Source of the DNA: Tomocerus qinae
Taxonomy: Eukaryota > Arthropoda > Collembola > Entomobryomorpha > Tomoceridae
Direction: 5' to 3'
Assembly (NCBI GenBank): GCA_020055645.1
Contig: CM034546.1
Coordinates: 3,534,001 to 3,598,000 of the forward strand
Length of the DNA stretch: 64,000 bases
In this document: positions 1 to 13,740 of the stretch, piece by piece
Numbering within the stretch: the first letter of the stretch is position 1
How the letters are laid out: every line of letters starts with the position of its first letter
Notes under the pieces: model-generated
Databases searched by the model: none
What the model was told of the DNA's origin: nothing
Seen by the model: only the letters and a program-made list of their open reading frames with translations
Position numbers and translations under genes: made by a program

Positions 1-540
1 AAATGGGTTGCATGATTTTTTCAATATAAGCTATAAGTATTATATTTGTAATGCATGGACTATATACCATATTATATACGTTGTTTAGGCTTTTGGGACG
101 GGTAAGTAAATGAATAAGATGTAGATAACCTTTTCAATAGAAAATTTCACTATACGACAGGATTACCCACTTTGTGTCAGACATTGATAGAAAATCCTTG
201 ATTTATTTCCTCACAAACATTTATTCGATTTGCGATTTATTAAAACATTGATTTATAAAGCTATACACCAATAAATGATATATTGAACGACTATTTATTT
301 GGTTCTACAAACACCAAATTCAAAATTAATTGGCCTCCTCGATTGCGCTTTATTTTAATTAAAAGGTGAAAAAAGCAATTTTTTATGAATTGTTCAATCC
401 ATTTAAAAATCCCCCTTAATTAAACAAATTAAATTTTTAATTGACTTGTCAAGATTTGTTACATTTGATGGAGATGATAAATGATAAGCATATATGATAA
501 AAATTGTAAGAATAAAAATAGTATAGACAGCTTGTGCAAT
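1..540. other. AT-rich intergenic; start resembles repeated GR upstream segment
   Basis: No gene is visible. The first 60 bases resemble a short segment that recurs at about 3535-3610, 13640-13710 and 14440-14520 (shared words such as TTTTCAATATA and AGTATTATAT, followed by a GGGGGCGTA-like stretch in two copies). In the complete copies this segment lies upstream of the minus-strand receptor genes, so a further duplicated unit may lie just left of the window. Confidence 0.4.
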
Positions 541-544
541 TGAT

Positions 545-3500
545 TGTTGATAGATCTATACCATAATTGTTGACATAGCATTCAGTACCTACATATAAAA
601 TGTGTTAATACTATCTTCACTGATTGGGAAGATGTTACTGATTATTTACGTTTAATGAAAACGTGAAAAAAATGCTGAGCTGCGAAGCTCATGTTGCTCA
701 TTCCTCAAGCTTCCGTTCCCGAACTAACTTATTTATTTGCCATTCTAGGCTAACATATAGTCAAGTTGATTATTACTAAGTGCCCTTCGTCTTTAATTTT
801 CGTATATACACTTATACTTATGTATACATAAAGAAGTGTGAATGGGAACTGAACCACACATTTTAAATTCCAGTGGCATCGTCTACTAATAATAGAATGG
901 TGATGGAGTTATCAACAAAAGCAGTTAAAAATGTTAGTAATGTTAGACGCTTGAGATAAAAAAACGGTCCTATGCTTATACATTGCTGGGGACAACTTCG
1001 AACCCATTTTCCAAAAACGCATTTCCGAGATGTATATCTTTTCCAATTTTCGACAAAACTAATTGAGTGCGAATGAAGCATTGCGGCCTGAGCAAAGAAA
1101 CCAATTTCAACAAAAATCAAAGACAGACCAGCAAATATTAACATGAATTTCAATACATGAGAAAAAATGTGGTCCATTTTAAACAAGAGTACATTTATAG
1201 AAATTCCTATGAACAATGCTTCAGCTATCAGCGTTGGAGACAACATTATTATATGATTATTGATCATTGTATTTATAATTTTTGTTATTGAGACAGATTG
1301 CTTTAGTAGTACATGCACACTCCTAATGAACCTGATTCTTTTATCTGGATCAAGAATCAAGATTACGAATTTGATTAGGAATATACACAGAAAAGTAATA
1401 CATCCAGCCTTTTGCGAATTGTATGTAACAGATACCCATAATTACGTAAAAGCCAACCAATCCGGATACAAAAAACATGAATAAAGTAATTAAAAGTATT
1501 ACAACCCCCAACACAAAAACGTTATGTCTGTAATCTCCAAAGCCGATTTCCTTCATTGCAAATTGAATTGGTAGATTTTCATTTACTGTCACGTAAATAG
1601 CAGCTAGAACGATGCAAATTGGCAAAATGGTAGCCACTAAAGGGAAGTACTTTCCAAACCAGTCTCGATCGTTTGTGTAAAATTTTCGACTTGCGGGAAA
1701 AATGGCTATTGGAAAAAATAAAATCTCACATTAGAATTGTCATTGTTTTATTTGATTATTGTTAATCCTAATAGTGTATAATATTAATATTATAAGTATT
1801 GAGTTAAAATTTGAAAAATAAAATATTGAAACACATGCATGGGTCGGATCCGGTATTTCAATAACTGCCTTTGCTGGAGTATATAGAGGATAGACTGATA
1901 GATATTTATTATTCATAGTATTCTATCAGTATTGATTTGTGGCCAAGAAATAAACTCATGTACTTATGCTATGCCTACATCGTTTAATATTATAATGGTT
2001 TATACTTCTACGAATCTAGCAAGTCCGCGTGCCACAAAATGTTTTTATAAGCGATCAAGCGAATCATTAAATATGCATCCAAACGTGCTATAAAAACTAT
2101 TCAGATTGTTCTCGGAAATGTTTTCTACTTACGGCTTATTGAATTAGCTTTTACTTATGTACTTAAGTTTTACTTTTATAGGTATTGCAATTCAACAAGA
2201 AAAGTTTTAAACCATATGTACGTGCACTTACCCATGCCTTATCAGCAAGTACTGGTATTTGTAACTAGTAATGATGATGTTTTCCTATCCTAGTATTAGA
2301 TAGGATGGTAAAGATTGTAATTATGGTTTCATCTCCTATTAGTATACCTAGGCTATTTACAATTTTAAATGTAAAATATTAATAAATACAAATGAAATCA
2401 CAGCACGCGCTTGATATCTTGATTATTCCGATCAAAATGTTTTAGGCACCTAATTGAACTTTCACAATAAATTTCTCGTAGCTCATCCAGAACCAGTGAG
2501 TTGTAAACATGTGATTATTATTTAAATTAAACTAAATGAAACTTTTGTAAGCGCTGCTGTTACTATAAGAAAAAAACTTACAATTGATAATTATTTAAGA
2601 TGAAGTAACTGTCATAAAATTCTTCTTTGTTATCTTCTTAGCACAAATTAGGATTTGTCAATCTTGTCGTGTAAACTATCAATTTAATGAAAGGGGAAAT
2701 TTTATATTGTTTTTTGTTTCAACTTGACACTTAGAAATACATCTGTATATAAAGATCAATTTACAAACAATCAAATTTGATTAATTAATTGCGATTTTTT
2801 TCCAATTTTTTCAATTCATGTTTTAAAATTAAAAATAACTCTGGTTCAAAGGTAAATATTGTAACATTTAATGTATAAGTTAATTGTGAAAAAGGGAAAA
2901 CTATATTACAAGTTTCAATTAACATTAAAGTTTTATGGTATTTTTGATATGTAGAAAATAACTTACCTTATAGCAGTCGTAATTGTTCAGAGATAAGTGT
3001 AATACCTTCAACTTACAATTTTTTATCTAGTGTGATAAAATTATTAAGATCATAGTAATACATTATTTCAAATGTAAAATAATGCGATCTATATAATATT
3101 AGAGGTAAAATTTCTGTATCACTAAATTTTAGATACCTATATATTTAAACTGAGGTGTGTCGTTGTTGATTGGAATGAAGTGAGTCAATATTACAATGTA
3201 TTGTGAAGTTATATTACTACAGTCGTAGAATGTATGGTTGAAAAAGAGGACACGACATGGTCACTGAGTTCACGACTTTTGACTGAAAGCAGCATCCTGT
3301 CTTGAGTATTACACACAGTTTTCACCATGACAAGTACTATTTAATTTTATTATTCTATTACTTTAAGTTAATATTATTATATCAACACCAAGATAAGCAG
3401 GACTTTCTAGTTTAATAACAAAAAGATATATGGATTATACTGCTTTAGTGCTTGTAATGTAAAAAGAATTATTTTGGATAGTAGATGGATGGTATAATAG

Positions 3501-3615
3501 TATGGAAGTTGAGATAAAGCAATCAATATAATAAAGTAGATTGCACGATTTGATATATTTTCAATATAGGCTAAGAGTATTATATCTGCTATATAAGGGG
3601 GCGTATTGGCTTAAG
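545..3615 (-). repeat. Segmental duplication unit 1 (older, eroded GR unit)
   Basis: This segment aligns by eye with about 9717-13740. Matching landmarks are the downstream flank (CTTCACTGATTGGGAAGATG at about 615 and 9780), the receptor exon, the upstream flank (CTCGTAGCTCATCCAG against CTTGTAGCTCATCCAG) and the far end (AAGTAGATTGCACGATTTGA at about 3534 and 13637). The copy here lacks the part equivalent to about 11590-12430, which carries receptor exon 1. Outside the dead receptor exon I see no other gene in it. Confidence 0.8.
863..1705 (-). pseudogene. Gustatory-receptor-like pseudogene, exon 1 lost
   Basis: A dead copy of the receptor at 10064-12381, on the same strand. The large second exon begins after an acceptor at 1706-1707 (AATAG then CCATTTTTCCCG) and codes AIFPASRKFYTNDRDWFGKY and onward, about 80% similar to the intact copy. 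A perfect 7-bp tandem duplication (TCTTGAT twice, near 1350) shifts the frame just after YIPNQIRNLD. The reading resumes in another frame (DPDKRIRFIRS) and continues to the conserved end, which carries an SIGPFFYLKRLTLLTFL block followed by a last hydrophobic helix. Exon 1 has no counterpart within the next 1 kb because the duplicated segment is deleted there. Seven-pass chemoreceptors of this kind sit in sensory-neuron membranes. This copy cannot make a full receptor. Confidence 0.85.
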
Positions 3616-3832
3616 GGGGTGTAATGAAATGTGCCCGATGACAGAGGTTACTTAAGTATATTACAATAAGTTGTATTTCTAGGAATTGTCTGAAGAAGCT
3701 TTAAATAAACAAGTGAAGTAAGGCTATGTTGTTTATGTGTTTAGCTGAGGCCCACATGTAAATAGTACTGTACATAGTAAACTAAGTACTCAAAGCTCAA
3801 GTAATGCACGGCATATCACGGCCCTGTTTATT

Positions 3833-4420
3833 CAATTCAATTCAATTCAATTCAATTCAAGGCTTTATTGTCAGACTCAGATTCAGCTACATTTTAACTG
3901 GTCTCCCACAGAGGACCGCGGAGATAAGTGAGTAAAATAATACAGCATTGCATACAAAATTGCATAATAATTTCACTGTCATCAAACAATACAATGTTAC
4001 AAATAGTACAATACAATAATGTTTGCTACACAGTAGAAACAATATATTTTTGAAAAACTTAAAACAGTATAACTATTTACTATTTCTTAAATAACACAAA
4101 TGATCATGGAGGTCAGATTTAAATACACTTAACGAATTTATACGTTGTAGCTCCACTGGCAAATTATTCCAAAGAATGGTTGCCCTATAGCGGAACGATT
4201 TCTTAAAGAATTCATGTTTATGAATAGGAACTATCAATCCACTTGCATATTTGCTTGATCTAATTTGCTCATTTATGCTGACAATGGATGAAATAGTTTC
4301 AGGATAGAGTGTAGGATTTTTTATAATGGGGAACAGTGTAGTCAATAGAGAAAATTCTATTTGTTCCGATACAGTGAGCAAACCAAAATTATTATATAAG
4401 TCCGTCAGATTCTATTATAT
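3833..4420 (-). mobile_element. 5'-truncated LINE, ORF2 C-terminus with GAATT-type tail
   Basis: A minus-strand reading frame of about 110 residues ends at 4073. It carries the usual C-terminal signature of CR1/Jockey-group LINE ORF2 proteins: DLYNNFGLL, then FRYRATILWNNLPVELQ and FKSDLHDHL. About 240 bp of 3' UTR follow, ending in a run of five-base repeats (TTCAA as read on the plus strand, 3833-3862). Simple-repeat 3' tails of this sort are typical of such LINEs. Endonuclease and reverse transcriptase are absent, so the copy is dead on arrival. At its 5' side the 14-base word TTATATAAGTCCGT occurs twice (about 4392 and 4413), perhaps an insertion scar. Confidence 0.85.
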
Positions 4421-5870
4421 AAGTCCGTTTATTACACATTGAGTTAGGCTACCATAAGCAATATATAAATACGTATACGGTTTTCACTGCTACAATTTAA
4501 TACCAAGAAATGAGAGTGTCTCCTATACTGGTTAGTATTATTTCAAGATATGATCTATAGAATAGTTAGAACCATATAGGTCACTACACTTTCTACCTTT
4601 ACTTTACACTGCTATTAGCATATTCGCAAAAATGAAATGAAAGTATAAAATTTCCGTATAGTATATGTTACATGACTTTAATACTAAGGTTTTCAATCTG
4701 AATTTTTGAAGATGTTATTTATCTTCAAGATATGTGAAATATATACGATGCTTAGTTGACTATAATATTTGTACATAGCTTGGTAGTTCCTTTCTTTGTT
4801 GCTTTTTTTAGTTTTGAAGGCCGTACAAAGATTAACTTTTGCGATGTCGACAATTTTACAGTATGAGAAGAATGTATTAATAAAATGTATGCTTATGATA
4901 CAATTTACTATATTTTCTATTAGAATTTTATTAAACGGAATTCGATTTTTAAACTTAAAGAAAATGTGATTCAATAGTGACCCACTAGAATTTCGTTATT
5001 TGTATGTGTAAAAATTAATAAATTTAAATTAACACAATAAAGGAATTGCAAATTTAAATACAGCACAGCTTCCTATATTTAAAAACTATGGAGAATTTGG
5101 TGCTATTTGGAAATTTTAACCAGTTTCTATTTAGAAACTAAAACATTATTTGTAGTACATAAATGGGAGAACCGTATAAGAGCACATTATTACAATTGGA
5201 TATTTGACACTGGGCCCATGAAGTTAGAGCATCCAAATTTTGAAGACGCGTAGTTTAGTTAATGCTTAATAACATATTTGAATTTAGTAAATGTTGTTTT
5301 TTTCATTTATGAAATATTCGGTTGAAACCACTATCTCTTATAGCCTGTAATTTAGTACTCAAATCAACTTTCATATGGTTTTCTTTAAAAAACGCAATGG
5401 GCCCATAAACCGAGAGAGCCCAAAATCTCAGGATATTTAGAACAACCGTTTTTGAATACATAAAATGAGTCTCAAAAATGTTGTTTTTTGTTCATGAGAT
5501 ATTGATTTTTAAAAATAATGTCATAATTTTTAGTGGATGACACCGTAAGTAAAGGCAATTGGCCATAAAAAGTACTGATACATAGTGTATTATGCGTTGC
5601 TATATGCACTTTTTTGCTTGGATAGCATTACTTTATTACATGCACATGAAACAAACACAAACCAAGGTTGCTGTACTGTTGAGTACATGGTAATCAGGTT
5701 GGCTGTTTCAGTGGACAAGTCCCACCCCAAGATGCCTCTAGTGTTTAAACTGGGGTAAAGGTTTATGAGACCATAAAAGAAGTCATTTTGTCCCTAAAAA
5801 GAAGTCATTTTGTCCCGGGTACAAGGAGCCATAGAAAAAGTATATGGGGCACTACAAAGAAGAACGAAAG
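4421..5870. other. Intergenic, two diverged tandem 186-bp units and a dispersed repeat
   Basis: No credible gene. From about 5213 and again from about 5399 there are two diverged units starting TGGGCCCAT and containing AATGTTGTTTTTT and ATGAAATATT-like stretches, offset by 186 bp. The last 110 bp (about 5765-5880) hold short internal repeats of the type GAAGTCATTTTGTCC and CCATAGAA. They resemble the block at about 28930-29080, so this is a dispersed repeat family. Confidence 0.4.
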
Positions 5871-5874
5871 GCCA

Positions 5875-7918
5875 TAGAACGAGTACTAGATTTTGATTTG
5901 ATTTGATTGTTTTATTGATATTCTCGACGGGCAAGTGGCCCATAGAACATGACATGGTTACAATTACATTCACAGACATATCATAGTATATTAGTTAAAC
6001 CCACATGTTGACTAACTGACAATTTCCTAAGAGAGTTTTCTGATGCATACTCATCTCCCCATACTACCCGCGTAACGAAGGATTATCGTCCCTCTCCTTA
6101 TAGGTACACGGCTCATCAGGACTTACCCACCTTTAGAGTAAGAGAATTACAATCTAACACAGATTTGACACCTTATAATATACACTGACATACCCGTATA
6201 ATGTAATTATCATACAGTGGTATAATAAACATAGTAAAAACGATTTATCTGCACTTAAGACTGCATAGTACATTATATAAAGAAACTAGTTTCACATGAC
6301 AATAGACAAATTTTATGCAATAATAACACAATGTTCTACTTAATTTTTCTTTCGTACCCCCATCAGCACGTCAGCTACTAATTTTGTCCATACAGAGTGA
6401 CCTCAAAAACTCTCCGGACCAAATGTTCACACACACATTTTCCCATATAAATATGTAATACTACTTAAGTTACTATGTTGTGTTTGCACAAATATTGCTA
6501 AAGTACAACAGTATCAACAATGTTTCCACTATAGGTACATACTGCTATGTCTGTACCCGGGTTGGAGTTAATACCCGAATAAGACATGCATACGGATAAC
6601 GTCTTGGTAATTAAACACGTACAACTGGTATTTTGGTTCAGTCTTGTTTATTGTACTTTGTTTGTCAGTCTTGAAAGGGCCGTACGACTTTACAAATGTA
6701 GTCGCCAGCTGTGTACTTATATTAAACCAGTCGGGCTTTACAATCACTAGTCCGAACTGGGTGATGTACTTATGTAATTAAGACTCGACACTCAGCTTAT
6801 TAACAATCACTGAGGAGGGCGTTCAATTATCTAAACCAGTCTGTCTATGCGTTGAAGGGACTGGCCTGACGAGTTCTGTAGACGGCACGTTCGACCCTGT
6901 ACTCATTATCCGAATTCGGATAACTTTCCTATGTCTACTGTCCGTTGGCAGAATTTCGTCAGTCTAAAGTACTGTACTAGTACTACTCGTACTGCTTGCT
7001 TTTAGTGAGATTTGTCTCACCTTTTATACCAAATTCGGGACATAAAAACCGATCTAAAAACTAATCTATTTTTAGAAATAGCTGATGCAATATCCGGTGG
7101 ACTTTACATCAGGGTAAAACGGCTGATGCAATATCCGGTGAATATTACATTTCCAATTATTCTAGAATATTCTTTTTACATCTAGATTCACAAAGAATAT
7201 TCGGGCTAATTAAGAATATTTCTTTTACATCGAGATTCTTAAGAAGTATTGTTATCCTAGATCTGGGTGTGTCATCTTAACTAAATGATGAAATACATTC
7301 TCAGCATTACATCATGTCGTGTTATCTTATTTGACATCTATTATTTCACAATAGTTCTATTTTTAGAACTTAACGGAATAGTTCCGTTTTACTCTTAATG
7401 TATTGCTCACACACTTCTCTTCAATAAGAAGTAGTTGGCCTTGAGAAAGATTGCTATCTTTCTCGATGCACTGCAACACATTATTCCGCACTCCTGTTCA
7501 TACTTAGGAGTGTGGATATACAAGTGTCTATATGCGTGTAACTCTGCAATAATTAGGTATCACTGACCTAGCTTACACTCAGTGATAACTGGTTCTGTGA
7601 TGCTCTGTTGCACACGCATGTAGGCACTTTAAAGCGGTTGTCGGTAACATAGAAAGAGTAAAAGATGAGAAGAGAATTCTCTCATTTCGGTAGGTACGTA
7701 TTTGCTGCTAAATGGTTGACATTCCGAGATAAAAACTCGTGTATAATATTTTCATGGATTATGATGCTATTGGATATGCTGATCCTAAATAGCGATGTTT
7801 TAGAGTTTGCCCAATGCTCTAAGCCGGTCTTATGCATGTCTGAAATGGACATGACAATACAATACAATATAATTATATATTAACGTAGAAACTATGACAT
7901 ACCCTAGAACGAGTACTA
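5875..7918 (-). mobile_element. 2-kb non-coding insertion with perfect 14-bp target duplication
   Basis: The words TAGAACGAGTACTA at 5875-5888 and 7905-7918 are identical and flank 2016 bp (5889-7904). The left side starts with a TTTGA-type simple repeat followed by GTTTTATTG, resembling the 3' tail of the LINEs elsewhere in this window read in minus orientation. I find no long reading frame in either direction. Internal features are a repeated GCTGATGCAATATCCGGTG (about 7080 and 7121) and several AGAATATTC-type words around 7160-7250. The target duplication and tail suggest a retroposon moved by LINE machinery; whether it is a large SINE-like element or a captured transcript I cannot tell. 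Confidence 0.6.
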
Positions 7919-9716
7919 AATTCCATAAAACTTAAACGTTTTTATTTCGTCAAAACTAAATCAAGGTTTATATTAAAGTTAAAAAACGTAACAATAAGTC
8001 CAGAAATAATCAGGTATATCATCATTTGTGGAAAAATTCATGGTTTAACCCTTTGAATAGCACTGGTGGTCTCCAAGCTTTCAATTTAATTGCAATACGT
8101 ATGGTTTTGGTTTTCTGTGAAATAGTGTGTAACTTATGCATAGTATCAATACCAATGATATATTTGTTTACATACGCATCTTTTGTCGATTGACATTGAC
8201 AATCTACATATTTATATAATAAAGTTGTTTATAAGTATGTTGAGCATTAGTATTGGGGGCCCAGTATAATAAATAAGTGAATATTTGACACTCATTTGTA
8301 ATTATTGCAATGTAAATATAGCCATTTTTACGGGTTTCAAGTTTTTAATTCTAATTTTGATTCGGAATCTGTGTCAGAATTACTAGAATTTCGTTAGGAA
8401 GTTGTTTTAAAATGGCGAGTTCTTACAGTAATTAAATTACTTTACAAATAAAATTATTCTTGAATTCGATTTCATTAGAATCTTAGAGACCATATTGTAT
8501 TTTTTGTGTCATACTATATTCCGTAGTTGTTTTAAAATATAGGAATAACAGGATAGCAGGAAAAATGCTTTTTTCATTTATAAGTGCTTATTTCTTCGAT
8601 TTATTTATGGTAATATACTTATGGAACAATGTACTCGTTGGTCCCTGACACACGACAGATCCACCACTGTTGTATTAGAAAAGCCTAAAAAGTGATAAAT
8701 TTTGTACAACAATATCTAGATAGTATGTATAGGTATGTAATTATGGATATGTAGCTAGGATATGATTGAGAGTGAGGATTGTTTAAACTTTAAATTGTAT
8801 TTTATTATTTATGCACATTTTATTGGATATGACTACCAAGACAGACTAGGATAAGAGGGTATTCGGTTAAACGCCTAACATGAAAACCCAAATTTACATA
8901 TTTATGTAGATAATACAAATGCCTATTATCAGAATAGGAGAAAATATCAAATGCGATTGGAGAAAATATCAAAATCTACAGAATTACGAACCAATGGAAC
9001 AAATATGCATTGTTTGCACATACCTTATCATCTTTGTCAACTTCTTTAATGTTCAGATCAAATACTTGATATCCCAGAATTAGCATTCAATTATTATTAG
9101 TATAAACTTAGAAACCACACTGTTATAATTGCAAATTAGAGTTAGAATTCTGTATAGTACCATACATTCAATCTAGGTATTAGTTGGTATATTCGCTACT
9201 TAACCATTCATAGTGTAATAGAACACACTATAACAACAAAGAATCACACTTAAGAATGACCTGTGAATATCATATAAACTATTATTTAGTGCTTGATTGA
9301 ATGTCAATATACTACGTTATTATGTATATCATAGAAAATATTTTTTCACATCCCCTCTGTGACTCTTTGTGACATTTAATCATTACCTAAGAAATTTACA
9401 TAAAATAATATGAAACAGGGAAGGGATTAACATTCGTGATCTCTGTAGTGGTTGCCTCTTCTACAATGGCTTTTGACATTTTTTTCAATGATGTTTGATA
9501 TTTTCTCCTTAACTGACAATAGCCTTGCATTATCTACATCTGTAAATTTGGGTTTTCATTTTAGGCGGTTTTACACCCAACCGATAGGAGAGCAGGTAAT
9601 TCGTTTCATGAGCAATCTTTTCAGCGTTTGAGAAAAATGAAGGTTGTCTTATTTTTCCCAAAAGATGGTTACATTATACTTGTGTAATAGCATTATTGCA
9701 CAATTGCACATTCTAA
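7919..9716. other. Intergenic, no gene seen
   Basis: AT-rich sequence with no convincing exon, repeat tail or RNA gene. Short open frames here look like chance. Confidence 0.4.
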
Positions 9717-10063
9717 ATCTCTAGACCATAATTGTTGACAGAGCATTCGGTATCTACATATAAAATGTGTTAATACCATCTTCACTGATTGGGAAGATGT
9801 TATTGATTATTTACGTTTAATGGTAAACGTGAAAAATTTTTTTGATCGGCCTACTGTATAAATAAAGCGCTGAGATGCCGAGCTCATGTTGCTCATTCCT
9901 GAAATCTCCGTTCCTGAGCTAACTTAAATGTCATTGTAAGCTAGCATATAGTCAAGCTTACAGTTACTAAATGCCTTTCGTCTTTAATTTTGATATATAC
10001 ACCTATACTTATTTATACATAAAGAAGTGAGAATGGGTACTGAACCCTATGTTTTAATGTCCA

Positions 10064-12381
10064 CTAGGCTTCATCTACTAATAATAGAATGGTGATGGAG
10101 TTATCAACAAAAGCAGTCAAAAACGTTAGTAATGTTAGACGCTTGAGATAAAAGAACGGTCCTATGCTTATATGTTGCTGAGGACAACTTCGAACCCATT
10201 TTCCGAAAGCGGATTCCCGCGATGTATATGTTTTCCAATTCTCGACAAAACTAATTGAGTGTGAATGAAGCATTGCGGCTTGTGGAATGAAACCCATCTC
10301 AATAAAAATCAAAGACAGTGCAGCAAATATAAGCATGAAGTTCAGTACTGGAGAAAAAATGTGGCCCATTTTAAACAATAACACATTTATAGCAATTCCT
10401 AAAAGCATTGCTTCAGCTATCAGCGTTGGAGACAGAATTATTATATGATTATTTATCATTGTATTTATAATTTTGGTAATCGAGACAGATCGCTTTAGCA
10501 GTGGGCTAATTCTCCTTATGAACATAATTCTATCATCTGGATCTAGATTACGAATGTGATTGGGGATATACACAGAAAAGTAGTGCATCCAGCCTTTCGC
10601 GAATTGTATGTAACAAATACCGGCCATTATGTAAGTGCCAACTAATTCGAATACAAATATCATGAAAAAAGTCATGAAAAATATTATAACCCCTAGTAGA
10701 TAGACGTCATATCTGTAATCTCCAAAGCCCATTTCCTTCATTACAAATTGAATTGGTAATTTTTTATTTACTGTAATGTAAATTGCAGCTAGGACGGCGA
10801 TAACTGGCATACTGATAGCCACAAAGGCGAAGTACTTTCCAAACCAGTCTCGGTCGTTTGTGAAAAATTTTCGACTTGCCGGGAAAATGGCTATTAGAAA
10901 AAAAGTCACATTAACATTTTCATTATTACATTAGACATTGATTATTGTTAGTCATGATATTAATCCAGCAGTATTGAGTTAAAATGTGCAATAGGTGTTT
11001 TATAAGGAAATAGATACAAGAGTCGGATCCGGAATTTCAATAAAGTTAAAACTGCTTTCGCTACAATAATACAGTATAGATATTGATTATTTGATTATTC
11101 GTAGTATTCTATATAAGTATTGACTTAGGGCTAGAGATATCCTCATATATGTACTTTTGCTTAGCCTACATCCTACATAATAGTATATAATGGAATATAC
11201 TTCCACGAATCTAGAAAGTCGGCATGCCACAAAATGTTTTTATAAGCGACTCATTAAATATTCATCCAAAGGTGCCACTAAAGGTAATCAGATTGTTCTC
11301 CGAAATGTTTTCCATTTATGACTCGTTGAATAGGCACAATTAAAGTTTTACATTTATAGGTATCGCAATTAAACAACCAGGTGCCACAGTTTAAGAAAAA
11401 CGTACTCATGTCCTACTACCAAACACTGTTATTTGTAACTAGTAATGTTGATGATTTTCTTATCCTAATCCTATTGTTATATGTAAATGATAGTATTATA
11501 GTTCTCCTAATGATTTACCTAGTCCATTTATGCTTTTAAAAGTAAAATGTATAATTGTACAAATAAAACCAAAGAACGCACAATTGCAAAACTTATTTAC
11601 ATATGGGAGTATCAGTATCAGTATCATTTATTCCGTGAGTGACAATAGATTTTTAGAAATGAAAATTAAATAATGAATACCCCATACTGTGTTCGCTTGA
11701 CGTTCGGTGGCCTATGATTCTCTCAAACAAAAGACGCCTAACAATAAAATGAGATGAAACAACGATATTTATCGAAAACGTTTGCCCTATCGAAATACTT
11801 ACTCATCATAAGTTGTGAATCATATTAATATTTTTCACAAATATCAGCTAGTTAAATATTATATTGCCTATGAATTATTTGGGTAAATACATTATGTAAA
11901 AATTAAATGTCCAAAATAAATATTTACCATCCATATTTAGCTCACTGAAATTGTATCGTATCGTCGTATCTATTAATTTCGTAGTTTCGTAGAAAACAAC
12001 CAAAAAATACTTACCTTTAAAACGTCGGTCCATTTTCCACACCATAGTGGTCATGCAACAAAGATCATCCTTCCACAAAAGAAATGTCAAGGGGAAACCG
12101 AAGCCGATTGTTGATACTATTGCCCCAAAGCAATATATAACCAAAATGTGTACTGGAAAATCTATTGAAGGATATTTCAGTTGAATTAGAAGACGTATTG
12201 AAACGTAAAAAGAAATATAAAACCACATTGTGCATCCCACGGAAAAAAGAATGTAGTTGAGTTTTCTTTTTGACGGGGAAAGAATAAGCCGTTTCTCATC
12301 CCAATGAACTGGTAGCAGAGGAAAGTAATAATTTAAGCATGATGCAGCGTAGAAAGCCAGTTTGGTGTTAATGGTCAACAT
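10064..12381 (-). CDS. Gustatory-receptor-like 7TM chemoreceptor (intact, 2 exons)
   Basis: Exon 1 is 12381-12015 (ATG at 12381, donor GTAAGTATT) and exon 2 is 10890-10064 (acceptor TTCTAATAG). The phase-1 junction restores the open frame (FK, then AIFPASRKFFTNDRDW), giving a protein of about 398 residues, a normal GR length. The N-terminus has the PVHWDEKRLILSPSKRKL stretch seen in variant form in the other receptors here (P, W, D, then basic residues), followed by several hydrophobic helices. The C-terminus carries an SIGPFFYLKRLTLLTFL block before the last helix. GRs are ligand-gated channels of taste or odour neurons; the ligand is unknown. The intron of about 1.1 kb is long compared with 66-68 bp in the other receptors. 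Naming it GR rather than a related 7TM receptor class is by resemblance only. Confidence 0.82.
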
Positions 12382-12414
12382 TTTGAGAGGAGGAAGTAAA
12401 ATAGTAAATTGTTA

Positions 12415-13740
12415 AGATACGAAGTATATCGTGACTGTGACTATTCCAATCAAAAAAGTTTAGACATCAAATTAAAAATTCGCAATAAATTTCTTGTAGC
12501 TCATCCAGCAGGACAAATCCGTTATAAAATGTGATTGCTAAAGTTAAACTAAATCAACTTTTGAAAGTGAAGTTCACTGTGTCAGTTTAAGAAAAGAAAC
12601 TAACACTGGATAATTATTTGAGAGAATAGTTAGAAAAATTCTGCTTTGGTATCTATTTATTCCAATTTGAGTAGGATTTGTCAATTTTGTCGTGTAAACT
12701 ACCAATATATATAATGAAAGCAGAGATTATTATTGTTTTTAGTTTGAACTTGGCGCTCGGAACAGATCTGTATGTATAAAAGAACAATTTACAAAGAATT
12801 AAACGTGATCGTCGAATATTTTAAATTTAAAACCAAATCTTAAAATAAATTACGATTAAAAGAAAAATATATTACAAATTTCAATTAATATTAATACTGA
12901 GATAAGTGCAGTACCTTCAACTTACAATTTGTATTTACATACTTCTAACTGCAACAAATGTGGTGAAATTATTAAGATATTTTCAAACGCTCTGCTTGTA
13001 AATGTAAAATAATGTGTTCTATGAGTTGGATATAAAATTTCTGTATCACAGAATTTTAGATATATTTAATCTGAGGTATGTCGTTGTTGAAAAGATTTAG
13101 TCTGGTTATTATATTATTATTATAATTATATTACATTATAAAGTTATATATTATAATCGTAGAATGTTTAGTTGAGAAGGGGGACACGGTCACTGACGGA
13201 AACTACAAATATAACTTAGTTCACAACTTTTAACTGAAAGCAGTTCCCCAGAGTACTACACATATGATTTTCACCATGCCAAGTACTGTTTAATTATATT
13301 ATTCTATTACTTAAAGTTAATTTGAATATAGCATTAACATCATATCAATACCAAGAAAACGCGACGTTCTAGTTCAATAACAAAAATATATATGGATTGG
13401 ATTGCTTTACTGCCTGTTATGTAAAAAAGAATTATTTTGGATGGTGAGGTAGTTGAGTTAAAACTTATTTTATTATTCTATTACTTTAAGTTAATGCTAT
13501 TATATCAATACCAAGAAAAAACAGGACGTTCTAGTTCAATAACAAAAAGATATATGGATTGGATTGCTTTACTGCTTGTAAAGTAAAAAATAAATGTTTA
13601 GGGTAGTATGGAATTTGAGATAAAGCAACCAATACAATAAAGTAGATTGCACGATTTGATATTATTTTCAATATAGGCTAAGAGTATTATATTTGTTATA
13701 TAAGTGAGCGTAGCGGCTTTATCATATGAGCCCAAATGAT
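12415..13740. other. Upstream region of the minus-strand GR
   Basis: About 1.3 kb 5' of the receptor start, conserved in the duplicated unit at about 2420-3600. A promoter is expected here by position, but I see no specific motif I can defend. Confidence 0.35.

Larger units (their letters stand above)
9717..13740 (-). repeat. Segmental duplication unit 2 (carries intact GR)
   Basis: Partner of 545-3615. In addition to the receptor gene it contains a local tandem duplication upstream of it: the words GACGTTCTAGTTCAATAACAA and TATATGGATTGGATTGCTTTA occur around 13370-13410 and again around 13525-13575. A related block lies at about 14325-14400. These blocks sit 5' of the minus-strand receptor. 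Confidence 0.8.

Noticed and set aside
7665-7883. Overlapping 60-72-codon frames near the 7904 end of the 2-kb insertion
   Set aside because: Both strands are open over the same bases and nothing recognisable is encoded.
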